Assembly (NCBI GenBank): GCA_963810775.1
Contig: CAWEOT010000015.1
Coordinates: 310,001 to 374,000, forward strand
Origin: DATBVX01 sp963810775
Lineage (GTDB): Bacteria; Pseudomonadota; Gammaproteobacteria; Steroidobacterales; Steroidobacteraceae
Direction of reading: 5' to 3'
DNA: 64,000 nt
The notes below the pieces were generated by a model. That model was not told where the DNA came from. It did no database searches and saw only the letters and a list, made by a program, of their open reading frames with translations. Positions within the stretch are counted from its first letter, which is position 1; every line of letters starts with the position of its first letter. Positions 51,505 through 60,668 of the stretch are shown here, piece by piece. Made by a program: the position numbers and the translations under genes.

Positions 51505-53055
51505 TCAGACGGGAGTCGGATCCGAGGCCAGGAAACCCAGCCCCTCCGGCCCGCGCCGGATCATCCGCACCATCAGATAGGCGTCCACCACGGCGAGCGT
51601 GCTGTAGAAGAGCACGAAGCCGATCAGCGACAACATCACGTTGTGCGCGGATACCGTCGATACGGCGAGAAATGTGGGCAGGACGCCTTCAATCGCCCAT
51701 GGCTGGCGCCCGTATTCGGCGACGATCCAGCCGAGCTCCGCAGCAACCCAGGGCAACGGCAGGCTGAGCAGAGCGATACGCAGGAAGGTCGGATGCCACT
51801 CGAAGCTGTGTCGGGCCGCGTACCAGAACGCGGCGGCAAACAGCAGGATGAACCAGAGCCCGAGACCGACCATCACGCGAAATGACCAGAAGAGCACGGG
51901 CACATCGGGCACCGTCATCCACGCTGCGCGCTCGATATCGGCCGGATTGGCCTCGGCCGGATTCTCCGCAAAGCGCAGCAGCAGCAAGCCATAGCCGAGA
52001 TCCTGCTGGTGCGCCGCGAACACACTTCGAGCCTCCATGTCATCGCGATCGGCTCGCAGACGCTGCAGTGCCTGGTGAGCTTTGACGCCGCTCGCGATGC
52101 GTTGACGTGCGTGCTCCACCAACTCGTATACGCCCGGCACTTCCGTGTCGATCGAGCGGGTCGCGATCAGGCCCAGCAGCCACGGAATGCGCACTGCCGC
52201 GTGAGTCTCGCGCTTCTCAACGTCGGGAAAACCGAAAACCGTGAAGGGCGCCGGTGCTTCCTCGGTATGCCACGCCGCCTCAATGGCCGCGATTTTCATC
52301 TTCTGCTGCTCGGTCGCCGCATATCCTGACTCATCCCCGAGCACCACGACCGAGAGGGCGGAGGCAAGGCCGAAACTTGCAGCGACCGCCATCGAGCGAC
52401 GGGCGAAACCACGATTGCGTTTGTTGAGCAAATACCATGCGGAGATCGCCAGCACGAATACCGCGCCCGTCACATAGCCGGCAGCGACGGTGTGCACGAA
52501 CTTGGCCTGCGCCACTGGATTGAAGATCACCTCGCTGAACGACGTGAGCTCCATGCGCATCGTGTCGTAGTTAAAGCGTGCGCCAGCCGGACGTTGCATC
52601 CATCCATTGGCGATGAGAATCCAAAGTGCGGAGAAGTTCGAGCCGAGTGCGACCAGGCAGGTCACGAGCAGATGGGCCCGGCGTGAGAGGCGCTTCCAGC
52701 CGAAGAAGAACAGGCCGACGAAAGTCGATTCGAGAAAAAACGCCATGAGGCCTTCGAGCGCCAGCGGCGCACCGAAGATATCGCCGACGTAGTGGGAAAA
52801 GTAGGCCCAGTTGGTGCCGAACTGGAACTCCATGGTGATGCCGGTGGCGACACCCATGGCGAAGTTGATGCCGAACAGCACGCCCCAGAATTGCGTCATC
52901 TGTTTCCAGATTTCGCGACCGGTCATCACGTACACGGCCTCCATGATCACGAGGATCATCGATAACCCGAGCGTGAGCGGCACGAACAGAAAGTGATAGA
53001 GCGCGGTCAGCGCGAATTGCAGGCGCGAAAGATCGACGACGTTCATGTCGATCAT
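51505..53055 (-). CDS. cydA: Cytochrome bd ubiquinol oxidase subunit I
   Basis: A 516-residue membrane protein carrying hemes b558, b595 and d. LTALYHFLFVPLTLGL contains the b595 histidine (His21 here), FVHTVAAGYVTGAVFVLA the b558 histidine, and the b558 methionine lies in the segment WSFRVMVGLGLWF. The quinol-binding Q-loop (QQKMKIAAIEAAWHTEEAPAPF ... then the long insertion up to about residue 385) is of the long E. coli type, and VAEYGRQPWAIEGVLP holds the conserved GRQPW. Its ATG overlaps the cydP stop by four bases, fixing the start. High oxygen affinity is expected. Confidence 0.98.
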   Translation of the reverse strand: MIDMNVVDLSRLQFALTALYHFLFVPLTLGLSMILVIMEAVYVMTGREIWKQMTQFWGVLFGINFAMGVATGITMEFQFGTNWAYFSHYVGDIFGAPLALEGLMAFFLESTFVGLFFFGWKRLSRRAHLLVTCLVALGSNFSALWILIANGWMQRPAGARFNYDTMRMELTSFSEVIFNPVAQAKFVHTVAAGYVTGAVFVLAISAWYLLNKRNRGFARRSMAVAASFGLASALSVVVLGDESGYAATEQQKMKIAAIEAAWHTEEAPAPFTVFGFPDVEKRETHAAVRIPWLLGLIATRSIDTEVPGVYELVEHARQRIASGVKAHQALQRLRADRDDMEARSVFAAHQQDLGYGLLLLRFAENPAEANPADIERAAWMTVPDVPVLFWSFRVMVGLGLWFILLFAAAFWYAARHSFEWHPTFLRIALLSLPLPWVAAELGWIVAEYGRQPWAIEGVLPTFLAVSTVSAHNVMLSLIGFVLFYSTLAVVDAYLMVRMIRRGPEGLGFLASDPTPV

Positions 53056-53249
53056 GGCGCGGTGCTTTGTCGATCCAGAGCGAGATGCTCAGCGCTACGG
53101 GCCGGACTCACTTCCACCCGCTGGGCGGGAGAGAAGAAGAGAGCCCACAGGATCACGAGCGCGACAAACTTGATGGCCAGCAGCCATGCGATCTTCCGTC
53201 CCAGCCGGATGCGCCATGCTTGTGCCTCACGTGGCGCGTCTATAAACAT
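53052..53249 (-). CDS. cydP: Cytochrome bd oxidase small subunit CydP-like protein
   Basis: A 65-residue membrane protein with one helix (IAWLLAIKFVALVILWALFF) after a basic segment (WRIRLGRK) and a polar tail. Size, position just before cydA and the Phe-Phe-Ser-Pro following the helix agree with the putative small subunit CydP. Its stop overlaps cydA's ATG by four bases. The ATG lies directly next to an inverted repeat that may be the operator of the operon. It is first of cydP-cydA-cydB-cydX. Confidence 0.85.
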   Translation of the reverse strand: MFIDAPREAQAWRIRLGRKIAWLLAIKFVALVILWALFFSPAQRVEVSPARSAEHLALDRQSTAP

Positions 53250-53279
53250 AGATATATCAACCGTATAGACGATGTATCT
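53250..53279. promoter_or_regulatory. Inverted repeat at the start of the cyd operon
   Basis: AGATATATC at 53250-53258 and GATGTATCT at 53271-53279 are inverted with one mismatch, nine-base arms and a 12-base spacer, in an AT-rich patch in otherwise GC-rich DNA. It abuts the cydP ATG at 53249, so a bound protein would block initiation. It does not fit a full FNR site. The regulator is unknown. Confidence 0.45.
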
Positions 53280-53313
53280 AATAACACTTAAAGCCGAGAA
53301 TCCGCCGCTTCTT

Positions 53314-54866
53314 TTACAGATCGTGGAATGGTTCGGCGATGTTCGCAAATGTAGCCGCGCGCGCGGTGCTCTTGTCCAGCAATTGGGCGGCAGCGACTGC
53401 TTCCTGGAAGCTCGACCATCCGGAAGAAACATCGAAGAGCCTGACCTGTGCCGCCGCGACGGCCGCCAGAGCTTGCGCCCGATACTCGGTTTCATCGATC
53501 GCGCGTGCACCTTGCTGTGCCATCTGCACGGAGTCTTTGGCGCCGGCCTGGTCACGGGCAGCGGCTTGGACGCCAATGAGTCCGAACCAAGCTGGCACCT
53601 GCAGGCGTGCGTCGGTCAGCGATTGTGCTGTAGTTCTCGCGCCGCTCACGTCGCCGGCCTCCGCCTGGGCAGTCGTGATGTCGTGAATCAGCAGGGCACG
53701 AGTGGCATCGTCGCCCACTTGCATTGCGGTGCTCAATGCACCGGCGATGTCGCCAGCCCGGGCTTGCAGTCGTGCAATCGCTTCGAGGCCGGGTGCCTGG
53801 CCGTTCGCTTGCAGAGCCTGTTGCAGGGTGTCGCGAGCCGCGGGCTTCTGTCCGGTTGAAATCTGGGCGACTGCAATCTCGCAGAGTGCCAGCGATTTGC
53901 CGGGCGCAGCGCGCTTGCGTGGAAGGTCTGCGATGGCGCGCTTCAAGAGCGCGTCGGCGTTGACAACATCATCGGCCTGCGACCGCAACGTGGCCAAACG
54001 CGCGAAGCCGAGCGCTCGCGACGCAGGGTCCTTGACACGACCCAGTGTGGCCACTGCGCCATTGAGGCTTCCCGATGCCGCCTGGACCAATGAAATGTAC
54101 ACATATGCGGAGTCACGCTCGGATTTACTGTGGATGTCGTGGGCCATGTCGATCGCCATGGCGATACTGTCGGAATTGCCGATATCCGCAAGGGCACCGG
54201 CGACGTCTGCGCTCGCGACGGTCCGGATACCCTCATCCTTGATGGCAGCGATGGTCGCGCGGGCATCGCTCAACTTGCCGAGTCGCGCTTGCCCCTGCGC
54301 GATCCGTCGAAGCGTCTGTTCCTTCGCACCGGAAGTGGACAGGCGTCGCGCATTCGCCAGCGCAGCGGTGATATCTGCTGAGCCGATCTGCAGGTTGATG
54401 ACCGCGACCACGAACCGGATCGCGCATCTCATCCATTTCGATCGCCTCGGCGACCTCGAGCAGCTGCATCGACGTCGCGAATTCGCGCCCACTCGAGCCC
54501 GATCGAGCGCAGTGCCAGGTCCCGTCCAGGCGATACCTTGACTTCATTGGCGATGCTACGGGCGTCGCGCAGCGAGGCACGTGAGGCGTCGAGCTTCCCG
54601 AAGCTCGTGTTCACCTCGGCAATCCGGACCAGCGCTTCAGCCCTGAAGTACGCGTCGGGAATGCTCTGCGCGGCGCTCTGGGATTCGCCCAGCGCGTAGT
54701 TCGCCCAGGCGGTGGGATCGTTGGCATCGACTGCCTCCAATTCGCTGAGCCCGGTCTGGGAGAACGCCACCGCGCACCACACAGCGCTGCCAGCCAAAAG
54801 GCCGACGCAGGCCACGCAATATTCCTGTCGGAGCCCGAATGCGTCGCGGAATATGTTTATTGCCAT
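53314..54866 (-). pseudogene. Frameshifted exported helical-repeat (TPR-like) protein
   Basis: Three frames form one protein of about 517 residues. The first, from ATG 54866, has an N-terminal hydrophobic segment (YCVACVGLLAGSAVWCAVAF) and helical repeats such as AYFRAEALVRIAEVNTSFG. An extra base near 54478-54492 moves it to a short frame (MQLLEVAEAIEMDEMRDP), and another near 54413-54419 to the long last frame (FVVAVINLQIGSADITAALANA). The last part repeats an Ala-rich 33-36-residue unit (ARATIAAIKDEGIRTVASAD, GALSTAMQVGDDATRALLIHD), similar to TPR/Sel1-like repeats. I cannot name a function. It is upstream of the cyd operon on the same strand but separated by the inverted repeat. Confidence 0.75.
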
Positions 54867-54913
54867 ACGATCTGGCGCGCGCCGCCGCACCACCGCACGT
54901 CTACAGAAGGTCC

Positions 54914-55738
54914 ATGTACACTCAGCGTTCGATGCCAGAGCAAGACTTGCTGGAACTCATGATCCGTGCCGCCGTGCAGGCGGGCCGCGCCGCTTTCCAG
55001 GTGTACCAAGGGCACTTCGAAGTACAGCTGAAAGCGGACGATTCTCCCGTCACGGCCGCGGATCACGCGGCGGAGCGGATCATCCTCGAGTACCTGGCCC
55101 GCCACGCCCCCGACCTGCCGATCATCGCTGAAGAGCAGGTCGCTCTCGGCCGTGTGCCCCAACATGGTAAGAATTTCCTGCTCGTCGATCCGCTGGATGG
55201 TACGCGCGAGTTCATCAAACGCAACGGCGAGTTCACCGTGAATATTGCACTGGTGCGCGACGGATCGCCGGTGCTGGGAGTTGTCTACGCTCCGGCGATC
55301 TCGGCCCTGTTCGCGGGCAATGCGCTCGCGGGTGAGGCCTGGCGCAGCAGCCAGGAGCCGGCCGCTGCGGAAGCGAATCGAGAACCGATCAAGGTGCGTG
55401 CCGTGCCTGCCGAAGGAATTACCGTTGTCGCGTCACGTTCGCACCGAAGCCCCGAGACCGATGCCTATCTGGCAGGATACCGGGTAGCGCATATGGTTTC
55501 GGTCGGCTCATCTTTGAAGTTTTGCAAGGTCGCTGCGGGCGAGGCAGACCTGTATCCGCGCCTGGGAACGACGATGGAGTGGGACACGGCAGCGGGCCAA
55601 GCGGTTCTGACTGCCGCGGGGGGCCGCGTGCTGACGGGTGAACCCGCCACGCTCGAATATGGCAAGCCGGAGTATCGCAATCCATGGTTCGTCGCGACGG
55701 GCTCGGCGGAAGTGTTGCCGCTCAGCAGCTCTCCATGA
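54914..55738 (+). CDS. cysQ: 3'(2'),5'-bisphosphate nucleotidase CysQ
   Basis: A 274-residue inositol-monophosphatase-fold enzyme that recycles adenosine 3',5'-bisphosphate, the by-product of PAPS reduction. The metal-binding motifs are SPVTAADHAAERIILEYL, PIIAEEQ, LVDPLDGTREFIKRNGEFTV and TTMEWDTAAGQAVLTAAGG. AGAAGG lies three bases before the ATG. The gene is coupled to cysD by ATGA overlap and makes functional sense in this sulfate-activation operon. Confidence 0.95.
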   Translation: MYTQRSMPEQDLLELMIRAAVQAGRAAFQVYQGHFEVQLKADDSPVTAADHAAERIILEYLARHAPDLPIIAEEQVALGRVPQHGKNFLLVDPLDGTREFIKRNGEFTVNIALVRDGSPVLGVVYAPAISALFAGNALAGEAWRSSQEPAAAEANREPIKVRAVPAEGITVVASRSHRSPETDAYLAGYRVAHMVSVGSSLKFCKVAAGEADLYPRLGTTMEWDTAAGQAVLTAAGGRVLTGEPATLEYGKPEYRNPWFVATGSAEVLPLSSSP

Positions 55739-56652
55739 CGAATCATTCTCAAGACCTGCCGAAGCACCTCAAGCGCCTCGAAGCCGAATCGATCGGCATC
55801 CTGCGCGAAGTCGTTGCGGAGTTCCGCCGTCCCGTGCTGCTCTATTCAATTGGCAAAGATTCCGGGGTGCTGCTGCATCTTGCGATGAAGGCCTTTTATC
55901 CGGCGTTGCCGCCGTTCCCGCTATTGCACGTCGATACTGGCTGGAAGTTCCGTGACATGATCACGCATCGCGATGCCGTTGCGCAGCGCTACGGCGTGAA
56001 AATGCTGGTGCACACCAATGCGGACGGCGTGGCACGCGGTATCAACCCCATCACTTCCGGTTCACAGCTGCACACACAGGTCATGAAGACCGAGGCGCTC
56101 AAGCAGGCGCTCGATCTGTACGATTTCGACGCCGCCTTCGGCGGTGCGCGACGCGACGAAGAGAAGAGCCGCGCCAAGGAGCGTGTTTTCTCCTTCCGCT
56201 CGGCAGGGCATGGTTGGGACCCACGCAACCAGCGGCCCGAACTTTGGCGCCTCTACAATACCCGTCTCAATAAGGGCGAAACGATTCGCGTCTTTCCACT
56301 TTCCAACTGGACTGAACTCGATGTCTGGCAGTACACCCGCGCGGAGGGGATACCGGTCGTGCCTCTGTACTTCGCTGCCGCTCGGCCTGTCGTGAGGCGC
56401 GACGGTCTGCTCATCATGAGAGACGATGCACGCATGCCGTTGCGGCCGGGTGAGGTGGAGGAGATGAGGATGGTGCGTTTTCGCTCGCTCGGTTGTTATC
56501 CGCTGTCCGCCGCGATCGAGAGCGTCGCCGCGACCCTCGATGACATCGTCGCCGAGATGCTCGGCACGCGCACCTCAGAGCGGTCCGGGCGTCTGATCGA
56601 CAGTGACGAGGCCGCCTCGATGGAGCGCAAGAAGCGCGAGGGATATTTCTGA
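55735..56652 (+). CDS. cysD: Sulfate adenylyltransferase subunit 2
   Basis: A 305-residue PAPS-reductase-superfamily enzyme that makes adenylyl-sulfate from ATP and sulfate together with CysN. It has the PP-loop-like YSIGKDSGVLLHLAMKAF, LLHVDTGWKFRDMI, DAAFGGARRDEEKSRAKERVF and PLSNWTELDVWQY; the C-terminal RFRSLGCYPLSAAIES and MERKKREGYF are also conserved. It starts in the cysQ stop and its stop shares a base with the cysNC ATG. Confidence 0.97.
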   Translation: MTNHSQDLPKHLKRLEAESIGILREVVAEFRRPVLLYSIGKDSGVLLHLAMKAFYPALPPFPLLHVDTGWKFRDMITHRDAVAQRYGVKMLVHTNADGVARGINPITSGSQLHTQVMKTEALKQALDLYDFDAAFGGARRDEEKSRAKERVFSFRSAGHGWDPRNQRPELWRLYNTRLNKGETIRVFPLSNWTELDVWQYTRAEGIPVVPLYFAAARPVVRRDGLLIMRDDARMPLRPGEVEEMRMVRFRSLGCYPLSAAIESVAATLDDIVAEMLGTRTSERSGRLIDSDEAASMERKKREGYF

Positions 56653-58547
56653 TGGCAGCGCCCGCACATGACGCCTCCTCGGGAGGCAACGCCCTGACAT
56701 CGTCGGCGCGTCATGATCTGCTGCGCTTCCTGACCTGCGGCTCCGTGGACGACGGCAAGTCGACCCTCATCGGCCGACTGCTCTACGACAGCCAGCTCAT
56801 CCTTGACGATCAGCTCGCGACACTTGCACGCGACAGCGCGAGGCATGGTACGACCGGGACTGATCTCGACTTCGCACTGCTGGTGGACGGTCTCGAAGCA
56901 GAGCGTGAGCAGGGCATCACGATTGATGTCGCTTACCGGTTCTTCTCTACGCCACGGCGTTCATTCATTGTGGCGGACACACCGGGCCACGAGCAGTACA
57001 CACGCAACATGGCGACCGGTGCCTCGGGTTCGGACGTCGCCGTTATTCTGATCGATGCGCGCAAGGGAGTCCTTACGCAGACGCGTCGGCACACCTATAT
57101 CTGCTGGCTGTTGGGGATCCAGCACATCTGCGTGGCGGTCAACAAGATCGATCTGGTGGAGTATTCCGGCGAGCGCTTTCATCACATCGTCGGCGATTAC
57201 CTCGGGTTTGCCCAGTCGTTGAGCTTCGGCTCGATCACTGCCATCCCTCTTTCCGCCCGGCTTGGCGACAATGTCACACAGCGCTCGCAACGCATGGGAT
57301 GGTACGAAGGCCCGACGCTTCTCGAGTACCTCGAGTCGGTCGAGGTCGATATGGCGCTGGACGACAAGCCGTTCCGGTTCCCGGTGCAATGGGTGAATCG
57401 CGCCAACCAGGACTTTCGCGGCTTCTGCGGGACAGTAGCCTCCGGTTCCATTCGCGCGGGCGATCGCATCGTGGTCGCGCAATCCGGCCGCGAAGCGAGC
57501 GTCAGTCGCATCATCACGGCGGATGGCGACCTGCCGGCCGCGCACCCGGGCGATGCAGTCACGCTGACCCTCAGTGAGGAAATCGACATCGCGCGCGGCG
57601 ATGTCCTGGCGCGGCCGGAATCGCGACCCGAGGTCGTAGACCAGTTCGCCGCACACGTCCTGTGGATGGCGGAGGAACCGATGTTTCCGGGCCGCTCCTA
57701 TCTGCTGCGCATCGGCACCAAGTACGTTCCCGCGCGCATTACGACGCTGAAGCACAAGGTTGATGTCAACAATCTCGACCACATCGCGGCGCGGACGCTG
57801 GCCCTGAACGAGATCGGCCTGTGCAATATCGCTACTTCGACCCCGGTCGCCTTCGACCCTTATGCGGAGAATCGCGAAACGGGCGCTTTCATTCTGATCG
57901 ACCGCTATACAAACGCCACGGCGGGCGCAGGAATGGTCACCTTTGGGCTGCGCCGGGCGACCAATATTCATCGCCAGAGTCTGCTCATCGACAAGAGCGC
58001 ACGCACGCGGCTGCACGGACACCAGGCGACCATTCTCTGGTTTACGGGACTCCCGGGATCGGGCAAGAGCACGATCGCGAACATCGTAGAGCGCGAACTG
58101 CACTCACGCGGTGCACATACCTATCTTCTCGATGGAGATAACGTACGCCATGGCCTGAGTCGTGACCTCGGATTTACCGACGCTGACCGGGTCGAGAACA
58201 TCCGGCGGGTCGGCGAGGTGGCCAAGCTCTTCGTCGATGCCGGCATGATCGTGTTGTGTTCATTTATTTCCCCTTTCCGTGCGGAGCGCCGCATGGTGCG
58301 CGAGCTCATGGGCGAAGGTGAATTCATCGAGGTATACGTCGATACAGCGCTCGATGAGTGCATCCGGCGCGATCCGAAGGGCTTGTATGCACGCGCGCGC
58401 GCCGGCAACATCAAGAACTTCACCGGGATCGATTCGCCCTATGAGCCGCCCGAAGCGGCCGAAGTCGTAATCCGCACCGACCAGCACTCTGCAGAAGAAG
58501 CTGCGCAGCGGGTGATCGACGAGCTGCAGGCACGCCACCTCATCTGA
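56652..58547 (+). CDS. cysNC: Bifunctional sulfate adenylyltransferase GTPase subunit/APS kinase
   Basis: A 631-residue fusion. Residues 1-450 are CysN, an EF-Tu-like GTPase with GSVDDGKSTLIGRLLYDSQ (P-loop), LEAEREQGITIDVAYRFF, VADTPGHEQYTRNMATGAS (switch II) and VAVNKIDLVEY. Residues from about 455 are the APS kinase CysC: WFTGLPGSGKSTIANIVERE, YLLDGDNVRHGLSRDLGF, the phosphoserine-acceptor region CSFISPFRAERRMVRELMG, and NFTGIDSPYEPPEAAEVVI. The GTPase drives adenylyl-sulfate formation by CysD and the kinase phosphorylates it to PAPS. It overlaps cysD by one base (TGATG). Confidence 0.97.
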   Translation: MAAPAHDASSGGNALTSSARHDLLRFLTCGSVDDGKSTLIGRLLYDSQLILDDQLATLARDSARHGTTGTDLDFALLVDGLEAEREQGITIDVAYRFFSTPRRSFIVADTPGHEQYTRNMATGASGSDVAVILIDARKGVLTQTRRHTYICWLLGIQHICVAVNKIDLVEYSGERFHHIVGDYLGFAQSLSFGSITAIPLSARLGDNVTQRSQRMGWYEGPTLLEYLESVEVDMALDDKPFRFPVQWVNRANQDFRGFCGTVASGSIRAGDRIVVAQSGREASVSRIITADGDLPAAHPGDAVTLTLSEEIDIARGDVLARPESRPEVVDQFAAHVLWMAEEPMFPGRSYLLRIGTKYVPARITTLKHKVDVNNLDHIAARTLALNEIGLCNIATSTPVAFDPYAENRETGAFILIDRYTNATAGAGMVTFGLRRATNIHRQSLLIDKSARTRLHGHQATILWFTGLPGSGKSTIANIVERELHSRGAHTYLLDGDNVRHGLSRDLGFTDADRVENIRRVGEVAKLFVDAGMIVLCSFISPFRAERRMVRELMGEGEFIEVYVDTALDECIRRDPKGLYARARAGNIKNFTGIDSPYEPPEAAEVVIRTDQHSAEEAAQRVIDELQARHLI

Positions 58548-58568
58548 GCGGGCGGGTGCGAGGAGCAG

Positions 58569-60668
58569 ATGGCTGAAGTGACCTGTCGCGTTGCGGATGG
58601 AGTCGCTGTCCTCGAGATCCGTCATCCTCCGGTCAATGCCCTGAGTCACAGTGTGCGCCGCGAGTTGCAAGAGCATCTGCGCCGCGTCGCTTCGGATTTG
58701 CAGGTGGGCGGCATCGTCCTGACAGGCAGCGAAGGGCGTTTCATTGCAGGCGCTGACATCCGCGAATTCGAGACCGGTGCGCATCTCAAGGCACCGACGA
58801 TTCGGGATCTGCAGCAGCAGTTGGAAGCCTCCAACAAGGCTGTCGTTGCAGCGATCGATGGCGCGGCGCTCGGTGGCGGTCTTGAACTGGCCATGGCATG
58901 TCACTGGCGGATCGCTTCGCGGAGCGCGCGCGTCGGTTTGCCCGAGGTGAGGCTCGGCTTGATCCCCGGATCCGGCGGGACGCAACGCTTTCCACGCCTT
59001 GCGGGACCGCAAGCTGCACTGGAATACATAACATCCGGCGAGCACATTCCGGCGGCCAGAGCGCTCGAGCTCGGACTACTGGATGAGACCGCAGAGGATG
59101 CACTGGCTGCTGCGATTACGCTTGCTCAGCGAATCTGGCGCGAAGGCCGAGCGCTGCGAGTAGTGAGCGCGCTCACGGACCGAATCACCAATGTATATCC
59201 GCAGCTCTTTACGGAGTTTCGCCACCGCATCGAGCGCAAGGCACGAGGTCAGCTCGCGCCATGGAAGATCATCGATTGCATTGAAGCGGCGTGTACGTTG
59301 CCACCGGAAGAAGCGTTCCGGTTCGAGCGGGCGAGTTTCATCGAGTGCAGCCAGAGCCCGCAGCACAAGGCCCTCGTGCACCTGTTCTTCGCAGAGCGCG
59401 AAGCCCGCCGGATCCCGGGCCTGCCGGATGACATTGAGCCATTGCCGGTGCAGAGCGTGGGCATCATCGGTGCGGGAACCATGGGCAGCGGCATCGCAAC
59501 TGCGTTTGCGAATGCGCGCATCCCCGTAAAGCTCCTGGAAGTCTCGAAGCAAGCGCTCGAGCGCGGGATGGGGCTGATTCGCCGGAATTATGCGGCATCC
59601 GTCGAACGTGGCAGCGTGACACGTCAGGTGGCCGACGAGTCGCAATCACTGATTGAAGGCGTTACCGACTACGCTGCCCTCGCGGATTGCGACCTCGTCA
59701 TTGAAGCGGTGTTCGAGGACCAGGAGCTCAAGAAGCAGGTCTTCACACGCCTCAGCCAGGTGGCCGCACCTGCTGCCATACTTGCAACCAATACCTCGGC
59801 GCTCGATGTCGACGCGATCGCCGCAGCTGCGACACATCCCGAAAGAGTCATTGGTCTGCACTTCTTCAGCCCCGCGCAGGTCATGAAGTTGCTCGAGGTG
59901 GTGCGTGGCAGACACAGCTCGGCACAGGCACTCGCGACGGCGATGGCGGTGGCGCGGCGCGTCGGAAAAGTCGCGGTACTCTCCGGGAACTGCGATGGGT
60001 TCATCGGTAACCGGATGTGGCAGTTCTACACCGCGGAAGCCGAGTTCCTGCTCGAAGAAGGAGCGACGCCGGAACAGATCGACGGAGTCATGGAGACATT
60101 CGGTTTTGCCATGGGACCGCTGGCGGTACGTGATCTCGCTGGCAACGACGTCGGTCTCTCGATCCGCCAGCGCCGTCAGCTCCCCGCGGACGAAAGAACC
60201 TCACCCTTGCTGGCACGACTCGTCGAGCGCGGACGGCTCGGGCAGAAGGCCGGCAAGGGTTACTACCGATACGAGGGCCGCACGCGTCACCCCGATCCGG
60301 AGGTGAGCGCGCTCATCGAGGAGATCTCGCGGGAGCGTGGTGTCCAGCGACGTCACATCACCTCTGAGGAGATTCTCGCGCGCCTGCTGCATCCCCTGGT
60401 GAACGAAGGCGCCAGGATCCTGGCAGAGAAGATCGCCAGCCGCGCGAGCGACATCGATCTTGTCTACGTCAATGGCTACGGTTTCCCGGCGTACCGCGGC
60501 GGGCCAATGTTCTGGGCGGACACGATTGGGCTCGAAAAGATCGTGACGACGATGCAGTCGCTCGCTCCGACTCACGGAACGCGCTGGGCGCCGGCGCCGC
60601 TGTTGCTCGAGCTTGCGGCGAGTGGCCGCGGGTTCGGTAGTCTTGACGCGAAACGCGGCCCTGACTAG
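58569..60668 (+). CDS. FadB/FadJ-like multifunctional beta-oxidation enzyme
   Basis: A 699-residue fusion of enoyl-CoA hydratase (about 1-190: VTCRVADGVAVLEIRHPPVNAL; GRFIAGADIREFETG; IDGAALGGGLELAMACHWRI; LGLIPGSGGTQRFPRL) and 3-hydroxyacyl-CoA dehydrogenase (from about 295: VQSVGIIGAGTMGSGIATAF; DLVIEAVFEDQELKKQVFTRL; VIGLHFFSPAQVMKLLEVV; GNCDGFIGNRMWQFY). Hydratase catalytic Glu residues are in AMACHWRIAS and LPEVRLGLIP. It carries out hydration and NAD-linked oxidation of acyl-CoAs. GAGGAG lies about five bases upstream of the ATG. No FadA thiolase is adjacent. Its stop and that of the convergent GntR gene share a CTAG palindrome. Confidence 0.93.
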   Translation: MAEVTCRVADGVAVLEIRHPPVNALSHSVRRELQEHLRRVASDLQVGGIVLTGSEGRFIAGADIREFETGAHLKAPTIRDLQQQLEASNKAVVAAIDGAALGGGLELAMACHWRIASRSARVGLPEVRLGLIPGSGGTQRFPRLAGPQAALEYITSGEHIPAARALELGLLDETAEDALAAAITLAQRIWREGRALRVVSALTDRITNVYPQLFTEFRHRIERKARGQLAPWKIIDCIEAACTLPPEEAFRFERASFIECSQSPQHKALVHLFFAEREARRIPGLPDDIEPLPVQSVGIIGAGTMGSGIATAFANARIPVKLLEVSKQALERGMGLIRRNYAASVERGSVTRQVADESQSLIEGVTDYAALADCDLVIEAVFEDQELKKQVFTRLSQVAAPAAILATNTSALDVDAIAAAATHPERVIGLHFFSPAQVMKLLEVVRGRHSSAQALATAMAVARRVGKVAVLSGNCDGFIGNRMWQFYTAEAEFLLEEGATPEQIDGVMETFGFAMGPLAVRDLAGNDVGLSIRQRRQLPADERTSPLLARLVERGRLGQKAGKGYYRYEGRTRHPDPEVSALIEEISRERGVQRRHITSEEILARLLHPLVNEGARILAEKIASRASDIDLVYVNGYGFPAYRGGPMFWADTIGLEKIVTTMQSLAPTHGTRWAPAPLLLELAASGRGFGSLDAKRGPD

